A stretch of 64,000 bases of DNA from Candidatus Nanopelagicales bacterium (GTDB taxonomy: Bacteria > Actinomycetota > Actinomycetes > S36-B12): NCBI GenBank assembly GCA_030836325.1, contig JAURQC010000046.1:5301-69300 (forward strand), read 5' to 3'. The notes under the pieces were generated by a model. It worked only from the letters and a program-made list of their open reading frames with translations, searched no databases and was not told the origin of the DNA. Numbering within the stretch: the stretch's first letter is position 1; every line of letters begins with the position of its first letter. Positions 45,227 to 53,387 of the stretch are shown here, piece by piece. The position numbers were made by a program, and so were the translations under genes.

Positions 45227-45738
45227 GCCCCGGGCTCTACGCCTACCAAGAAAACGAAGCGGAATTTGCCGATTTGAACCTCATCGCCACCGTTGAGGCG
45301 CTGGTCGTCGACCCGCACTCGGTTGACGTACGTGCCGTTGAGGCTGCCCACATCCCGAACACTCCAGCCATCAGCCCCGCGTCGAAACTCAGCGTGCCGA
45401 CGACTGACAGTGACGTCGTCAAGGAAGACTTCGGACTCCGGCGATCGCCCTACTCCGACGACGTCGGCGTCGGCTGGCAACAAGAACTCGCTGCCCTCGG
45501 ACGGCCCTCGATGCACGACCAGGAGTGCAGATCCGGTCGGAAGCTCACGGTGGATTCCGGTGCCTAGAGCGGCGGCGGGACCCGTACCCGTAGCCGGTCC
45601 CCCGACGCCTGTGATGGCGGTAATGGCTCCGGTGGCGTCGATGTCGGGCCCCGATCCCCCCGGGGATACAGGATTTCCACAGGCGGCACAGAACCGATCC
45701 TCTGGATGGATGGGCTTGCCGCACGCATTGCAGTTCAT
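45223..45738 (-). CDS. garA: FHA-domain protein, GarA-like, with N-terminal zinc ribbon
   Basis: A 171-residue protein at the garA position. The C-terminal FHA domain (residues 75-165) has VVGVGRSPESEVFLDD, VSRRHAEF and GSLNGTYVN, the phosphothreonine-binding residues. In mycobacteria GarA binds metabolic enzymes and is switched off by phosphorylation of an N-terminal ETTS motif. That motif is not present here. Instead the N-terminus is a zinc-ribbon with four cysteines (Cys3, Cys6, Cys17, Cys20), then a Gly/Ala/Thr-rich linker. The phospho-switch may be lost or moved to linker threonines. A GGGAG site precedes the ATG. Confidence 0.87.
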   Translation of the reverse strand: MNCNACGKPIHPEDRFCAACGNPVSPGGSGPDIDATGAITAITGVGGPATGTGPAAALGTGIHRELPTGSALLVVHRGPSEGSEFLLPADADVVGVGRSPESEVFLDDVTVSRRHAEFRRGADGWSVRDVGSLNGTYVNRVRVDDQRLNGGDEVQIGKFRFVFLVGVEPGA

Positions 45739-45798
45739 GGGCGCGCTCCCTTCACCTTGGGCCGGTACACGTGAATCAATCTCCGCGCACCCCCCAGC

Positions 45799-46182
45799 CT
45801 AAGCCCCTTGCGTCATCGCCTCGTATTCACTCGCCGACAGTAAGCCGTCAAGTTGGCTGGGATCGCCTAGGTCGATGCGAAACAGCCAGCCCGCTTCGTA
45901 CGGCGCGGAGTTGATAGTTTCGGGAGCATCGTCGACCACTGAGTTGACCTCGGTCACTTGACCGGTCACCGGGGCGTACAACTCACTGACGCTCTTGGTC
46001 GATTCCACTTCACCGCACGACTGTCCGGCTTCAACCTGATCACCGACCGAAGGCAAGGACACGAACACGATGTCGCCGAGCGACTCTTGCGCATAGTGGG
46101 TGATGCCAACCGTGACGGTTGAGCCCTCGTCTGCACGGATCCACTCGTGCTCGGCCGTGTACTTCAACTCTCCAGGAATCAT
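45799..46182 (-). CDS. gcvH: glycine cleavage system H protein
   Basis: A 127-residue lipoyl-carrier protein that shuttles the aminomethyl group from GcvP to GcvT. The lipoylated Lys63 lies in the classic VESTKSVSEL context, and KYTAEHEWIR is at the start. The length is standard. The ATG has a GAGGAAGGAAC site in front. It follows the phosphatidyltransferase gene by 29 bases and precedes the FHA gene by 60. It carries no riboswitch of its own, unlike gcvP. Confidence 0.95.
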   Translation of the reverse strand: MIPGELKYTAEHEWIRADEGSTVTVGITHYAQESLGDIVFVSLPSVGDQVEAGQSCGEVESTKSVSELYAPVTGQVTEVNSVVDDAPETINSAPYEAGWLFRIDLGDPSQLDGLLSASEYEAMTQGA

Positions 46183-46211
46183 GGGGTTCCTTCCTCGCTG
46201 GTGACGTGAGC

Positions 46212-46793
46212 CTAGTCGCCACGAGCTGCTGCGATCATCTGTTGCGCGTATCGGAGTCCGGCCCACCAATACAAGAAGGTGCCCCACAAGGCAAAGGCCC
46301 AGCCGAACGCGGACAAGATCGTTCCCCAGGCTCCAGGGAGCGAACCCAGGAGAAGAACAGGGAACCCCCACAACAGGGCGAAGGTCCCGGCCTTGCCGAC
46401 GTAGGTAACCGGTAGGGCCACCCGACCCGATCGCCGCAGCAGCGGTACCAACAGCAACAACACGACGTCACGTCCGACCAGTATCGCCACGAGCCACCAG
46501 CCGATGATGTCGCGGAATGCAAGACCAAGAAGTGTGGCAAGGATGTACAGCCGATCGACCAAAGGATCCAGGAGAACACCGAGTCGACTGCGTTGGTCGA
46601 GTTTCCTCGCTAGGAAGCCGTCCACCCAGTCGGTGACTCCCGCAATAACCAAAATGACAAATCCCAAAACGTCAGCTTCTTCGACGAGGATCAGCCATAA
46701 GAACACGGGAATGCCGAGGAGTCGCAGCACGCTGACGGCATTAGGGACCGTCCATACGTTCCACGGCTCAGATTCGTAGGTGGCGTTGCTCAT
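46212..46793 (-). CDS. CDP-alcohol phosphatidyltransferase family protein
   Basis: A 193-residue membrane enzyme of the CDP-alcohol phosphatidyltransferase family, which makes phospholipids such as phosphatidylglycerophosphate or cardiolipin from CDP-diacylglycerol. The catalytic motif is seen as DWVDGFLARKLDQRSRLGVLLDP (Asp-x2-Asp-Gly-x2-Ala-Arg-x8-Gly-x3-Asp) near residues 55-77, although I cannot name the alcohol. Four to six membrane helices are present. It occupies the pgsA2 (Rv1822-like) position in the conserved block. The start ATG is chosen because similarity begins with WTVPNAVSVLRL. Confidence 0.88.
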   Translation of the reverse strand: MSNATYESEPWNVWTVPNAVSVLRLLGIPVFLWLILVEEADVLGFVILVIAGVTDWVDGFLARKLDQRSRLGVLLDPLVDRLYILATLLGLAFRDIIGWWLVAILVGRDVVLLLLVPLLRRSGRVALPVTYVGKAGTFALLWGFPVLLLGSLPGAWGTILSAFGWAFALWGTFLYWWAGLRYAQQMIAAARGD

Positions 46794-46821
46794 CGCAATC
46801 CTCGTACAGCGCCCACCCGCA

Positions 46822-47535
46822 TCATGACGAAGACCTTGCCTCATGTCGTCCACGTTGACGCAATCCCCAAAAACTGATCACCAAGAGCACGGTGCCCAAA
46901 GCCACGGTCAGCACTCCACCAACGAGTCCGATAATTGCGAGAGTCGAGCCACCTGCGATTCGATACTCCCCCATAAGAACTATCGACCCGATATCGCTGC
47001 CTTCACCGCCGGCAACGACGACCGACTCCCCTGCACTCGGCACCGGAAGCACTACTTTCTCGCCATCGTCGGCGTTAGCCCAACGCCCCTGCAGCCCAGC
47101 AACTGACAAATCCGGCGAACCCTGCTCCACCTGAATCAGGTTCACGGTCCAGGCATCGCCGCCGGAGTTCTCGGCTATGCAGTAGCGAGTACCCAGGAGC
47201 CGGTCCTCCACGGGTGCGGACGCCGTACTCCCCACGAGCCAGCCATCGTCGGATTCACCCGTAGCCGCGACAGTGAAAACGGTCTGCGATCGGGACGAGA
47301 TCACTTCGAATTGGTCGATGTCACCGGGATCGACGTCTACGCCGGATAGCTCGATGATGACCGTTGAGCAACCATCCGCAGGGATGATCTCTTCGGGGGT
47401 CTGCAGCACCCACCGACCCTCGTTCACCGTGAGTTGCTGTTGAACCCACCACGTGGCGCTACCGACGGTGATGCCGACCAGGACCATGGCGCTGCCGACG
47501 ATGATCAGAACGATCCGGATGAACGTTCGCATCAT
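46822..47535 (-). CDS. membrane-anchored extracytoplasmic protein, unknown function
   Basis: A 237-residue protein I do not recognise. One membrane helix near the N-terminus (residues 7-28) and one near the C-terminus (about 197-221) flank an outer domain of about 165 residues. The domain is acidic, rich in beta-type residues, and has two cysteines (in DGCSTVII and TRYCIAE) that could form a disulfide. The short basic C-terminal tail would be cytosolic. The gene stands between TSUP1 (10 bases) and the phosphatidyltransferase gene (28 bases), so all may be one transcript. Confidence 0.7.
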   Translation of the reverse strand: MMRTFIRIVLIIVGSAMVLVGITVGSATWWVQQQLTVNEGRWVLQTPEEIIPADGCSTVIIELSGVDVDPGDIDQFEVISSRSQTVFTVAATGESDDGWLVGSTASAPVEDRLLGTRYCIAENSGGDAWTVNLIQVEQGSPDLSVAGLQGRWANADDGEKVVLPVPSAGESVVVAGGEGSDIGSIVLMGEYRIAGGSTLAIIGLVGGVLTVALGTVLLVISFWGLRQRGRHEARSSS

Positions 47536-47545
47536 CCAGCCTTTC

Positions 47546-48319
47546 TCATCTCAAAACCAGCACGGTCGTGGCCAGAACTCCTACGGCCACCACCATGCCA
47601 CGGAGCACCGCTTCTGGAAGCCGCCTCGCCCAGCGCGCGCCGAGATAACCTCCAGCGATCGAACTCACCATCAGGACCACAGCAGCAGGCCACACCACGT
47701 TGCCCGTGGCGATGAAGACCACAGCGGCAACCATGTTGGCCATGGAAGCGAGCAGATTCTTGGCAGCATTGCTGTACTGAACTCTGGTGTCATAGATCCA
47801 CGTCAGGACTGCCATCAGGACGACACCTTGCGCGGCTCCGAAATATCCACCGTAGATACCCACCGCACCCGTCCACGGCCACAGGCGTCTCGTCGGCGCA
47901 GGGTGCCCCGTGTCCATCTCCGCACTGTGACGTCGTGCCTGCATACGCTTTCGTAACGGCTGGATGGCGATCATCACGGTGGCTGAAGCAATGAGCCAAG
48001 GAACCACCGCAGAAAAGACTTCTACGGGCAGGCCCACGACGAGCAGCGCGCCCAACGCCGCGCCGATGCTCGTCGCGATCAGTGGCCCCTTCAGGCGCGT
48101 TAGTCGACTGCGCAGTTCGTTGCGATACGCATACGACGACGCAAAACTGCCGGGGAACAAACCCGTCGTGTTGGTTCCGTTCGCGGCAACCGGGGGCACA
48201 CCGATAGCGATGAGCGCGCTGAAGGTGAACAGAGTTCCCGATCCAACGACACCGTTTATTGCACCGGCCACAAAGCCAGCCGCGACGATTACGGCGACAG
48301 CCGTTGCCGAGTCGATCAC
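47546..48319 (-). CDS. TSUP (TauE/SafE) family permease 1
   Basis: A 257-residue membrane protein of the TSUP family, which moves sulfur-containing or organic anions such as sulfite or sulfoacetate. Seven or eight helices are visible, with AGAINGVVGSGTLFTF early and GIYGGYFGAAQGVVLM in the second half; the two repeats match the family. The substrate is unknown. I use the GTG at 48319; an open frame extends upstream but reads into the divergent paralogue. It is divergent from TSUP2, with 97 bases between the starts. Confidence 0.88.
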   Translation of the reverse strand: MIDSATAVAVIVAAGFVAGAINGVVGSGTLFTFSALIAIGVPPVAANGTNTTGLFPGSFASSYAYRNELRSRLTRLKGPLIATSIGAALGALLVVGLPVEVFSAVVPWLIASATVMIAIQPLRKRMQARRHSAEMDTGHPAPTRRLWPWTGAVGIYGGYFGAAQGVVLMAVLTWIYDTRVQYSNAAKNLLASMANMVAAVVFIATGNVVWPAAVVLMVSSIAGGYLGARWARRLPEAVLRGMVVAVGVLATTVLVLR

Positions 48320-48416
48320 GCGGCGCCGCCTTCTCGATTCGTCAGTGGTGCAAAAGACATTGAGACAGTCGAAGTTTATCGGCGGACAAGGCTTGCTTGG
48401 CCGGGGTCGATGGGAA

Positions 48417-49241
48417 ATGAATCTCCCCACCGCCACACTGTGCGACGTGGCACGCATTATTCTCATCGGCTTCGGTGCAGGCGTGTTCTCCGGCGCCTTC
48501 GGGGTCGGAGGCGGAATCATCCTCGTTCCACTTCTGGTGTTGCTCTTTCGTTTTCCCCAAAAACGTGCGCAGGCCACGAGCCTGGTCATGGTCACACTTG
48601 CTGCCGCTGCGGGTTTCGTTACTTACGCAGTCAACGGTGAGGTTGCGTGGATCGCGGCCGCGTTCATCATGATCGGCGGTCTCGCCGGCTCGTTGCTCGG
48701 TAGTCACCTGGTTCAGCGCTCCTCAGACCACCGACTCCAGATGGCCTTCGGGCTCATTTTGGTCATTGTCGCTGCTCGGCTCTTCGTGTCCGCGTTTGAC
48801 TTGATTGCCCCATCGAGCGCAGAAACTGTGGCCGCGGACGTGTTCGCATCGCTGAACCCCGTGACCGCGGTGGCCTTCGCAGGTAGTGGCCTGGCAATGG
48901 GTTTGTTATCCGCTCTGTTCGGTGTCGGCGGCGGCATCGTCGTGATACCCATCCTCGTCACGCTCTTCGACTTCCCACAGCAACTCGCGGCCGGAACATC
49001 ACTGGCTGTCATGGTGCCGATCGCCTTTCTCGGCGCCTGGCGCCAATCCACAACGGGTGCGACCGATTGGAGCCTCGGCTTTCGACTCGGCGTGGCATCC
49101 ATCCCGGGCGGCATCCTTGGGGCGTTCTTGGCGTTGAGCGTGAGCGGCTCGCTCGTTCGGGGTTTGTTCGCCTTGCTTGTGGCGATCGTGGGCGTTCGTA
49201 TGATCAAAGAAGGATGGGAAGCCAAGGCCGACCGCAGGTAA
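48417..49241 (+). CDS. TSUP (TauE/SafE) family permease 2
   Basis: A 274-residue TSUP-family membrane transporter. Two homologous halves carry FGAGVFSGAFGVGGGIILVP near residues 18-37 and MGLLSALFGVGGGIVVIP in the second half, the typical TSUP repeat signature. It differs clearly from the divergent neighbour, so they are not a recent duplication. The likely cargo is sulfite, thiosulfate or an organosulfonate, but none can be named. The start ATG is preferred; longer frames overlap the other transporter's start. Confidence 0.88.
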   Translation: MNLPTATLCDVARIILIGFGAGVFSGAFGVGGGIILVPLLVLLFRFPQKRAQATSLVMVTLAAAAGFVTYAVNGEVAWIAAAFIMIGGLAGSLLGSHLVQRSSDHRLQMAFGLILVIVAARLFVSAFDLIAPSSAETVAADVFASLNPVTAVAFAGSGLAMGLLSALFGVGGGIVVIPILVTLFDFPQQLAAGTSLAVMVPIAFLGAWRQSTTGATDWSLGFRLGVASIPGGILGAFLALSVSGSLVRGLFALLVAIVGVRMIKEGWEAKADRR

Positions 49242-49258
49242 GCGGGCGCACGAAGCGA

Positions 49259-50752
49259 TCAGGGAGCATCTGATCCGCGCGACTGCTCTTGCACAACGAG
49301 ATCGTCCTTATCCTTGAGTTTGTCTAACGTTCGAAATGCAGTGGCCAACCGGTGATTACCTGCAAGCCGTTCTCGATTGCTATCCAGGAATGCCCAGTAG
49401 CCCGCGGTGAACGGACACGCCTTGTCCCCCACTCGAACCTTGGGGTCGTAGATGCAATCGGAGCAGAAGTCAGTCATTTTCTTCAAATAGGCGCCGCCGG
49501 AGACGTACGGCTTGGTCGCCATCTCGCCTCCGTCGGCATACAAACCCATGCCAATCACATTTGCAGTCATGACCCATGGGTAGCCGTCGACGAATGCGCG
49601 CCGGAACCAGTCATTCATGACCTGCGGCGAGTAGCCGCGCTGCAGAGCCCAATTGCTCAGAACCATCAACCGCACAATGTGGTGTGAGTAGCCGAGGTCT
49701 CGAACGTACCCGAGTGAATGTCGCAAACATGCGGCTTTGATTTCGTCTACCGATGCGTTCAGGAACCAGTCCGGAGGCTGCACCTGCGCATCGAGTGCGT
49801 TGCGCTCTTCGTATTCAGCACCGAGGTGCCAATACAGATGCCAGACGTACTCGCGCCACCCGATGATCTGTCGTACCAACCCCTCAACGCTGGCCAGCGT
49901 CGCCTCGTCTTGTCGCAAACGCTGCACCGCCCGCTCAACTACCTCGTGGGGATCCAATAGTCCGAGGTTCATCGGTACTGACAGCAGTGAATGCGCCATG
50001 AACGGGTCCCGCCACAACACCGCGTCCTCGTAGGGCCCGAACAGGGAAAGGCGGTTGTCGAGGAAGTCCTCGAGTGCCTGTAATGCCTCCGAGCGCGTCA
50101 CGGCGAATCGCCGTGGTCCATCCAAACCTAGGAATTCGATGCCCTCGCCCTCCCATGCGTCCAGTTGGGCGCGGACAGCGTGGTCGATCTCGTCCTCGAT
50201 CGGTTGCCAAGGCTCGGGTACCGGCAGGTGCGTTTCGCCCTTCGGCGGTGGAAGTCGGTTGTCGTGGTCGTAGTTCCAGCGACCCCCCTCGGGCTTGCCG
50301 TCAGACATCAGGACGTCATGCGAGGAACGAACGCTGCGGTACCAGTCCTCCATCAACAGTCGCTTCTTGCCACGACCTTCGACCCACCCCTGGAACTCCG
50401 CTGCGGAGGTGAACCAGCCACGTTCAGGGTGGACGTCGGTGATGCCAAGAGATGTGACGAGTACGCGTGCCCGGCGGGACGTCGCCGCTACAGCGTCGAG
50501 TTCATGACCGGTTTCCGTGCGGTAACGCTCAACACCTTCGGCGTAGGTGGTCGACGTGACCAGGCTCACGCGGTCCGGATCCTCCGCTGCCCGATGATGC
50601 ATCGCGCTCAGGATCAGATGCGCCTTCTGCCGATGGTAGGCACGGCGGGCGAACATTGACTTCGCCTCGACAAGCAGGATCGGTCCACCGTCGTCGAAAT
50701 GTGGTCCGAGTTGGTCCCCGAATAACCACCGAGCCGTCTGGGTCATAGCCAT
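49259..50752 (-). CDS. cryptochrome/photolyase of the Fe-S (6-4 photolyase-like) class
   Basis: A 497-residue flavoprotein of the FeS-BCP family (PhrB/CryB type), which repairs (6-4) UV photoproducts or senses light. Seen are WLFGDQLGPHF at the start and a C-terminal FAD-binding region with DWFRRAFVDGYPWVMTANVIGMG. The cysteines expected to hold a 4Fe-4S cluster are present: one in KAACLRHSLGY and three in DFCSDCIYDPKVRVGDKAC. The antenna is probably a lumazine as in relatives. It follows the ABC ATPase gene by 16 bases. The first of two close ATG codons is used. Confidence 0.88.
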   Translation of the reverse strand: MAMTQTARWLFGDQLGPHFDDGGPILLVEAKSMFARRAYHRQKAHLILSAMHHRAAEDPDRVSLVTSTTYAEGVERYRTETGHELDAVAATSRRARVLVTSLGITDVHPERGWFTSAAEFQGWVEGRGKKRLLMEDWYRSVRSSHDVLMSDGKPEGGRWNYDHDNRLPPPKGETHLPVPEPWQPIEDEIDHAVRAQLDAWEGEGIEFLGLDGPRRFAVTRSEALQALEDFLDNRLSLFGPYEDAVLWRDPFMAHSLLSVPMNLGLLDPHEVVERAVQRLRQDEATLASVEGLVRQIIGWREYVWHLYWHLGAEYEERNALDAQVQPPDWFLNASVDEIKAACLRHSLGYVRDLGYSHHIVRLMVLSNWALQRGYSPQVMNDWFRRAFVDGYPWVMTANVIGMGLYADGGEMATKPYVSGGAYLKKMTDFCSDCIYDPKVRVGDKACPFTAGYWAFLDSNRERLAGNHRLATAFRTLDKLKDKDDLVVQEQSRGSDAP

Positions 50753-50768
50753 GAACAGCAGTCTGTCG

Positions 50769-51551
50769 CTATTGGCCCGCGGTGGCCATCCAACGGCCTT
50801 CGATCGCCGTCACCGCGATGTTCATGCCGAAACTGCGGGAGATGTTCTCCCCGCTTAAGGTCGCCTGAATGGGACCAGCCGCAACAGGCTGACCCTGCCC
50901 AAGCAGGAGTGCGTGGGTGATACCCGGGGGAATCTCCTCCAGGTGGTGGGTGACCAGAACCAACGTCGGAGACATCGGATCCTGGGCGAAGGCCGCGAGC
51001 ATGCCGACGAGTTCCTCACGACCGGCGAGGTCAAGCCCGGCACCAGGCTCATCGAGCAGCAACAGTTCCGGATCACTCATCAGCGCACGAGCGATCAAGA
51101 CTCTCTTGCGCTCTCCCTCGGACAAGGAGGCGAAGGGGCGTTCGGCGTATGCAGACGCTCCCCAGGAGTCGAGCAGCCACCGCGCGCGATCAGCATCTTC
51201 GGAGTCGTACTCCTCCTGCCAACGACCAGTGATCGCGTACGCGGCTGTCATCACAAGGTCGATCGCCGTCTCGTGCATGGGTATGTCGCGCATGAGAGCG
51301 CTACTCGCGAAGCCCACCCTCGGACGCAATTCAGATAGGTCGACCTGGCCCATCCGCTCACCGAGGACCTCGACCTGCCCAGTCGTGGGAAACATCCGGG
51401 TTGCAGCAATGGTCAATGCCGTGGTCTTACCCGCACCATTGGGACCGATCACTACCCATCGATCAGATTCGTCGACAACCCAATCCAGGTGCTCGAGTAA
51501 CCACGATGGTCCGCGTCGGACCCCGACGTCCGCCATGGAGATCACATGCAC
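50769..51551 (-). CDS. orphan ABC ATP-binding protein
   Basis: A 260-residue ABC ATPase with no permease gene nearby. Walker A is GPNGAGKTT (near residues 37-45), the signature is LSEGERKRVLIARAL (S and G kept), Walker B is LLLLDEPGAGLD, and the H-loop is VTHHLEEI. It resembles ModF-like or iron-type ATPases. It is next to serB in several actinobacteria, which suggests a conserved but unknown partner. TAGGGT exactly six bases before the first GTG supports this start and a leaderless message that also covers the photolyase gene. Confidence 0.85.
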   Translation of the reverse strand: MHVISMADVGVRRGPSWLLEHLDWVVDESDRWVVIGPNGAGKTTALTIAATRMFPTTGQVEVLGERMGQVDLSELRPRVGFASSALMRDIPMHETAIDLVMTAAYAITGRWQEEYDSEDADRARWLLDSWGASAYAERPFASLSEGERKRVLIARALMSDPELLLLDEPGAGLDLAGREELVGMLAAFAQDPMSPTLVLVTHHLEEIPPGITHALLLGQGQPVAAGPIQATLSGENISRSFGMNIAVTAIEGRWMATAGQ

Positions 51552-51557
51552 CCCGAC

Positions 51558-51563
51558 ACCCTA
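51558..51563 (-). promoter_or_regulatory. -10 element of the ABC ATPase gene
   Basis: TAGGGT on the minus strand with six bases (GTCGGG) to the GTG at 51551. A leaderless start is predicted. Confidence 0.6.
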
Positions 51564-51594
51564 GGCGTGTGCTCATCACATGCCGCACCCTGAG

Positions 51595-51600
51595 TAGCGT
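51595..51600 (+). promoter_or_regulatory. -10 candidate of serB
   Basis: TAGCGT nine bases before the ATG at 51610, as for the HAD gene at 12352. A leader of about three bases is predicted. Confidence 0.4.
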
Positions 51601-51609
51601 TTAGTCGCC

Positions 51610-52845
51610 ATGGAAACGCCAGCCGACCTCCACACCACGACCATGCTCGTGACTTTGAGTGGTCACGACCGCCCAGGTGTCACACGCGACCTATTCGCTA
51701 CGTGCAGTCGATTTCCGGTCGTGGTCACGGACATCGACCAAATCGTCATGCGCGATCACCTCGTTATCGCCTGCTCGGTGTCTGGACCTACAAGCGATCT
51801 GCACTCACTGGAGGCCGCTATCGTGGAACTGGCCCTTCAGTTGGAGATGGACTCCTCGGTCGCCATCGGATCCCCACCCCCCGCTGTCGACGCCTCACGT
51901 TTGTCCACCAGTTTCCGAGTCACTGTCATGGCCACAGACCTCACGCCAGATGCCATCACGAACATCGCAACCGTTATCGCCGCTGGCGGCGGCAACATCG
52001 ACCGCATCCGACGCATCGCCCACTACCCCGTCACCGCGATCTCCTTCGATGGCCGAGGCGTGGATCCGGACACGCTGCGCCGCCCCCTTGCTGGAATCTC
52101 CGCCGATATGAACGTCGATATCGCGGTCCAAGAAGCCGGGCTGGAAACCAGAGGTCAGTACCTCGTGGTCATGGATGTTGATTCCACCGTCATCCAGGAT
52201 GAAGTCATCGACCTGCTGGCTGCGCAGGCCGGGGCACAAGATGCAGTTGCGGCCGTCACCGAAAGAGCCATGGCCGGAGAACTGGACTTCAGCGAGTCCC
52301 TGCATCAACGAGTAGCACTCCTGGAGGGACTGCCGGAATCTGTATTCGAGTCTGTTCGCCAGCAGATTCAACTGACACCCGGGGCACGCACCTTGTGCCG
52401 AACCCTGAATCGGCTTGGCTACCGCATCGCTTTGGTCTCGGGAGGTTTCAGCCAGGTCGTCGCACCCATCGCATCCGAGCTAGGAGTTGCCGAACTGCGA
52501 GCCAACACCTTGGAGGTGGAAAACGGCCGACTCACTGGTCGTGTTGTGGGAGACGTGGTCGATCGTCCTGGCAAGCGCAAGGTTCTCGAAGAGTTGGCCG
52601 TTCGGTTTGGTATTCCCCGGCGCCGCACCATCGCTATCGGCGACGGTGCTAACGACATCGACATGCTCGAGGCAGCCGGACTAGGGATCGCATTCAACGC
52701 CAAACCTGCTGCTCGCGCCGCAGCTGACACATCGGTGACAGCGCCTTACCTGGACACGGTCTTGTATCTGATGGGGATTACGCGCGACGAGGTTGAACTC
52801 GCCGATTCTCTCGACGGAGTAACGAGCCGACCTCCTGATTCCTAG
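51610..52845 (+). CDS. serB: phosphoserine phosphatase SerB (ACT-HAD)
   Basis: A 411-residue SerB of the mycobacterial SerB2 type: two N-terminal ACT domains (about residues 8-85 and 98-172) and a HAD phosphatase domain. The nucleophile motif is VVMDVDSTVIQDE near residues 187-199, motif II is ALVSGGFSQ, and motif III/IV is AIGDGANDIDML. It makes L-serine from phosphoserine; the ACT domains bind amino acids for feedback control in related enzymes. The 3' end overlaps the convergent sixA gene by four bases. Confidence 0.94.
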   Translation: METPADLHTTTMLVTLSGHDRPGVTRDLFATCSRFPVVVTDIDQIVMRDHLVIACSVSGPTSDLHSLEAAIVELALQLEMDSSVAIGSPPPAVDASRLSTSFRVTVMATDLTPDAITNIATVIAAGGGNIDRIRRIAHYPVTAISFDGRGVDPDTLRRPLAGISADMNVDIAVQEAGLETRGQYLVVMDVDSTVIQDEVIDLLAAQAGAQDAVAAVTERAMAGELDFSESLHQRVALLEGLPESVFESVRQQIQLTPGARTLCRTLNRLGYRIALVSGGFSQVVAPIASELGVAELRANTLEVENGRLTGRVVGDVVDRPGKRKVLEELAVRFGIPRRRTIAIGDGANDIDMLEAAGLGIAFNAKPAARAAADTSVTAPYLDTVLYLMGITRDEVELADSLDGVTSRPPDS

Positions 52846-53357
52846 CGGCAGATCCGGAAGTCAACAACCGTTACCTCGGTAATTCGCCACGGATCGGGGC
52901 TCTCCAACACGACGATGGAGCTCGTCGGCAACTTCTCTGTCAGCATGCGCCCACTTGCCCGGTCCCGGGCCTCGTCTGCTCCCGCAGCCATAGTCGCGAC
53001 CTCTTCAAGCCCGGGGTTGTGGCCCACGATTACCAACGTGGGCGCCGAGTTGGCCTCGGCGAGTTCTAGCAGCGTGTGCGATTCGGCCAAATAGAGGGAT
53101 CGGTCATTCCACGTGTGGCTGCATGCTTCTTGCAGTTCCCCGAGAGGCGCCGACATCAAGTCCCAGGTCTGCTGTGCTCGCCGCGCCGTGGAAACGCCCG
53201 CCGCGTACGGCGTCTGACTTGCATGCAGGACCTCTGCCAGCTGTACTCCGACGGCTTCAGCGTTGCGGATGCCGCGCGCATTGAGCGGACGATCGTGATC
53301 GGGTATCCCCGGTGGATAGTCGCTCTTGGCGTGACGAATCAGGATCACTCGCGACAT
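52842..53357 (-). CDS. SixA-like phosphohistidine phosphatase
   Basis: A 171-residue histidine phosphatase-superfamily protein. The catalytic motif RVILIRHAKSDYP lies near residues 3-15, and the second His is in LVIVGHNPGLEEV. The compact domain without a large insert is as in SixA, which dephosphorylates phosphohistidine proteins of the PTS; other phosphoester substrates are possible. It follows fabI by 30 bases on the same strand. The order fabG-fabI-sixA is common in actinobacteria such as Streptomyces. Confidence 0.87.
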   Translation of the reverse strand: MSRVILIRHAKSDYPPGIPDHDRPLNARGIRNAEAVGVQLAEVLHASQTPYAAGVSTARRAQQTWDLMSAPLGELQEACSHTWNDRSLYLAESHTLLELAEANSAPTLVIVGHNPGLEEVATMAAGADEARDRASGRMLTEKLPTSSIVVLESPDPWRITEVTVVDFRICR

Positions 53358-53387
53358 GACGGTTCTATTCCTGGTGACGTTGTGCGC

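Noticed and set aside
47964..48416. N-terminal extension of the second TSUP transporter, making a 425-residue protein
   Set aside because: The extension reads antisense through the first transporter and is not membrane-like; similarity begins at the internal ATG.
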